From JBBDWJ01 sp040902925 (lineage in GTDB: Bacteria > Acidobacteriota > Terriglobia > Bryobacterales > UBA6623): DNA of 16,859 nucleotides. The stretch is from contig JBBDWJ010000254.1 of NCBI GenBank assembly GCA_040902925.1, positions 1 to 16,859 of the forward strand. Reading direction: 5' to 3'. A program made the translations under genes and the position numbers. The notes under the pieces were generated by a model. The model saw only the letters and a list, made by a program, of their open reading frames with translations. It was not told the origin of the DNA and did no database searches. Shown here piece after piece: positions 16,146-16,859 of the stretch; within the stretch, counting starts at the first letter, position 1, and each line of letters starts with the position of its first letter.

Positions 16146-16179
16146 AAAAGGCCCGACCATTTGGTTGGTCGGGCCTTTT
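16146..16179. terminator. Strong bidirectional intrinsic terminator
   Basis: A perfect 14-bp stem (16146-16159 with 16166-16179) encloses a 6-nt loop, TTTGGT. The core GGCCCGACCA/TGGTCGGGCC is flanked by AAAA and TTTT, so both strands end with a GC-rich hairpin followed by U-residues. It lies just past the 5S gene on the minus strand and 244 bp after the secreted protein gene on the plus strand. Confidence 0.9.
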
Positions 16180-16190
16180 CAGATTTAATC

Positions 16191-16302
<112 letters not shown>

Positions 16303-16307
16303 AAAAT

Positions 16308-16495
16308 CAGGTGTCAGGTTCCGGGTGCCAGGTTTTGGAGGATCTCCAAAACCGCACGTCCTAGTCCGACACACAAATTCTTGCTGATCCTGAATATCGA
16401 AGGGTTGAAGGCTACTGCATCGAGCGCGTTGTAAGGTTCTGGGTGGCAGATGCTGCTGCCAGGAGAATCCCCTGACACCAGGCACCTCACACCTG
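16308..16495. repeat. 25-bp imperfect inverted repeat in rRNA spacer
   Basis: The arm at 16308-16332 matches the reverse complement of the arm at 16471-16495 at 21 of 25 positions. One mismatch becomes a U-G pair in the minus-strand transcript. Both arms are built from CAGGTGT- and GGTGCC-type words. The 138 bp between them include a perfect hairpin. Confidence 0.8.
16331..16353. repeat. Perfect 10-bp hairpin in the 23S-5S spacer
   Basis: GGTTTTGGAG (16331-16340) and CTCCAAAACC (16344-16353) are exact reverse complements around GAT. No poly-T tract follows in the transcribed direction, so a processing signal or protein site is more likely than termination. Confidence 0.7.
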
Positions 16496-16529
16496 AAACC
16501 TACGTTTACCGATTCAGTGCTCGGTAAAT

Positions 16530-16859
16530 TTTATGGTCAAGCCGAACGGGCGATTAGTACCGGTTAGCTGAACGTGTTACCACGCTTACACATCCGGCCT
16601 ATCAAACTCGTAGTCTTCGAGTGCCCTTATTAGCTTGCGCTTGGGAGACCTCATCTTGGGACGAGCTTCACGCTTATATGCTTTCAGCGTTTATCCCTTC
16701 CGAACTTCGCTACCCAGCTATGCCACTGGCGTGACAACTGGATCACAAGAGGTTCGTCCGACCCGGTCCTCTCGTACTAAGGCCAGCCTCCCTCAAGTCT
16801 CCTCCGCCCACCACAGATAGGGACCGAACTGTCTCGCGACGTTCTGAACCCAGCTCACG
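16530..16859 (-). rRNA. rrl: 23S ribosomal RNA, 3' end (partial)
   Basis: On the minus strand the right edge reads into the 3' part of 23S rRNA. The sarcin-ricin loop AGTACGAGAGGACC is present (reverse complement at 16765-16778). Conserved tracts GAACGTCGCGAGACAGTTCGG and GAAGTTCGGAAGGGATAAACG are also visible, as is the terminal ACTAATCGCCCGTTCGGCTTGACC. The gene continues beyond the window; only about 330 nt are seen. The 3' end near 16530 is estimated from the terminal helix and may be off by a few bases. Confidence 0.95.

Larger units (their letters stand above)
16303..16529 (-). other. 23S-5S spacer
   Basis: This 227-bp spacer contains no tRNA that I can fold. It has a perfect 10-bp hairpin with a 3-nt loop (16331-16340 with 16344-16353) and a 25-bp imperfect inverted repeat near its two ends. 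The latter would form a long stem in the precursor RNA. Confidence 0.7.

Noticed and set aside
16308..16495. Repeat arms in the rRNA spacer considered as a CRISPR or a tRNA
   Set aside because: There are only two arms, in inverted rather than direct orientation, and no cloverleaf can be formed.

Overview
The window looks like a piece of an Acidobacteriota chromosome, probably Bryobacter/Solibacter-like. This is inferred from the gene mix: high-GC genes for exported Gfo/Idh/MocA and DUF1080 (3-keto-disaccharide hydrolase-type) proteins, a large secreted M14 peptidase, a secreted penicillin-acylase-family amidase and large PAS-GGDEF-EAL proteins. The rRNA tail at the right edge (23S 3' end, then 5S, minus strand) would settle the taxonomy. 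No phylogenetic marker could be searched here.

Layout. (1) 1-953: a two-gene operon with 4-bp overlap encoding small membrane-anchored proteins of unknown function. Its base composition is visibly AT-richer than the rest. (2) 963-1400: the C-terminal remnant of an IS1-type transposase (minus). (3) 1401-1714: non-coding, with a six-copy 10-bp tandem repeat. (4) 1715-2110: small zincin-like metallopeptidase (minus). (5) 2446-7552: two tandem paralogous six-TM/PAS/GGDEF/EAL proteins, about 810 aa each, whose catalytic residues have diverged differently. They share a conserved block just upstream of their GTG starts. (6) 7606-11442 (minus): exported Gfo/Idh/MocA-type protein downstream of an M14 zinc carboxypeptidase. 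(7) 11683-15040 (plus): a penicillin-acylase-family Ntn hydrolase, diverging from the peptidase, followed by an exported DUF1080 protein. (8) 15041-15490: repeat-rich non-coding DNA. (9) 15491-15901: a small secreted protein. (10) 16146-16859: strong bidirectional terminator, 5S rRNA, a spacer with a long imperfect inverted repeat, and the 3' end of 23S rRNA.

How the genes may work together. The GGDEF/EAL pair is a membrane-bound cyclic-di-GMP module. Copy 1 keeps both active sites and the product-inhibition site. Copy 2 keeps the cyclase signature but has lost the inhibition site and key phosphodiesterase residues. The secreted peptidase, amidase, Gfo/Idh/MocA and DUF1080 proteins form an extracytoplasmic scavenging neighbourhood. 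The last two belong to families linked to 3-keto-sugar chemistry. No complete new defence or mobile system is proven; the least explained parts are the 70-953 membrane pair and the repeat-bearing intergenic regions.
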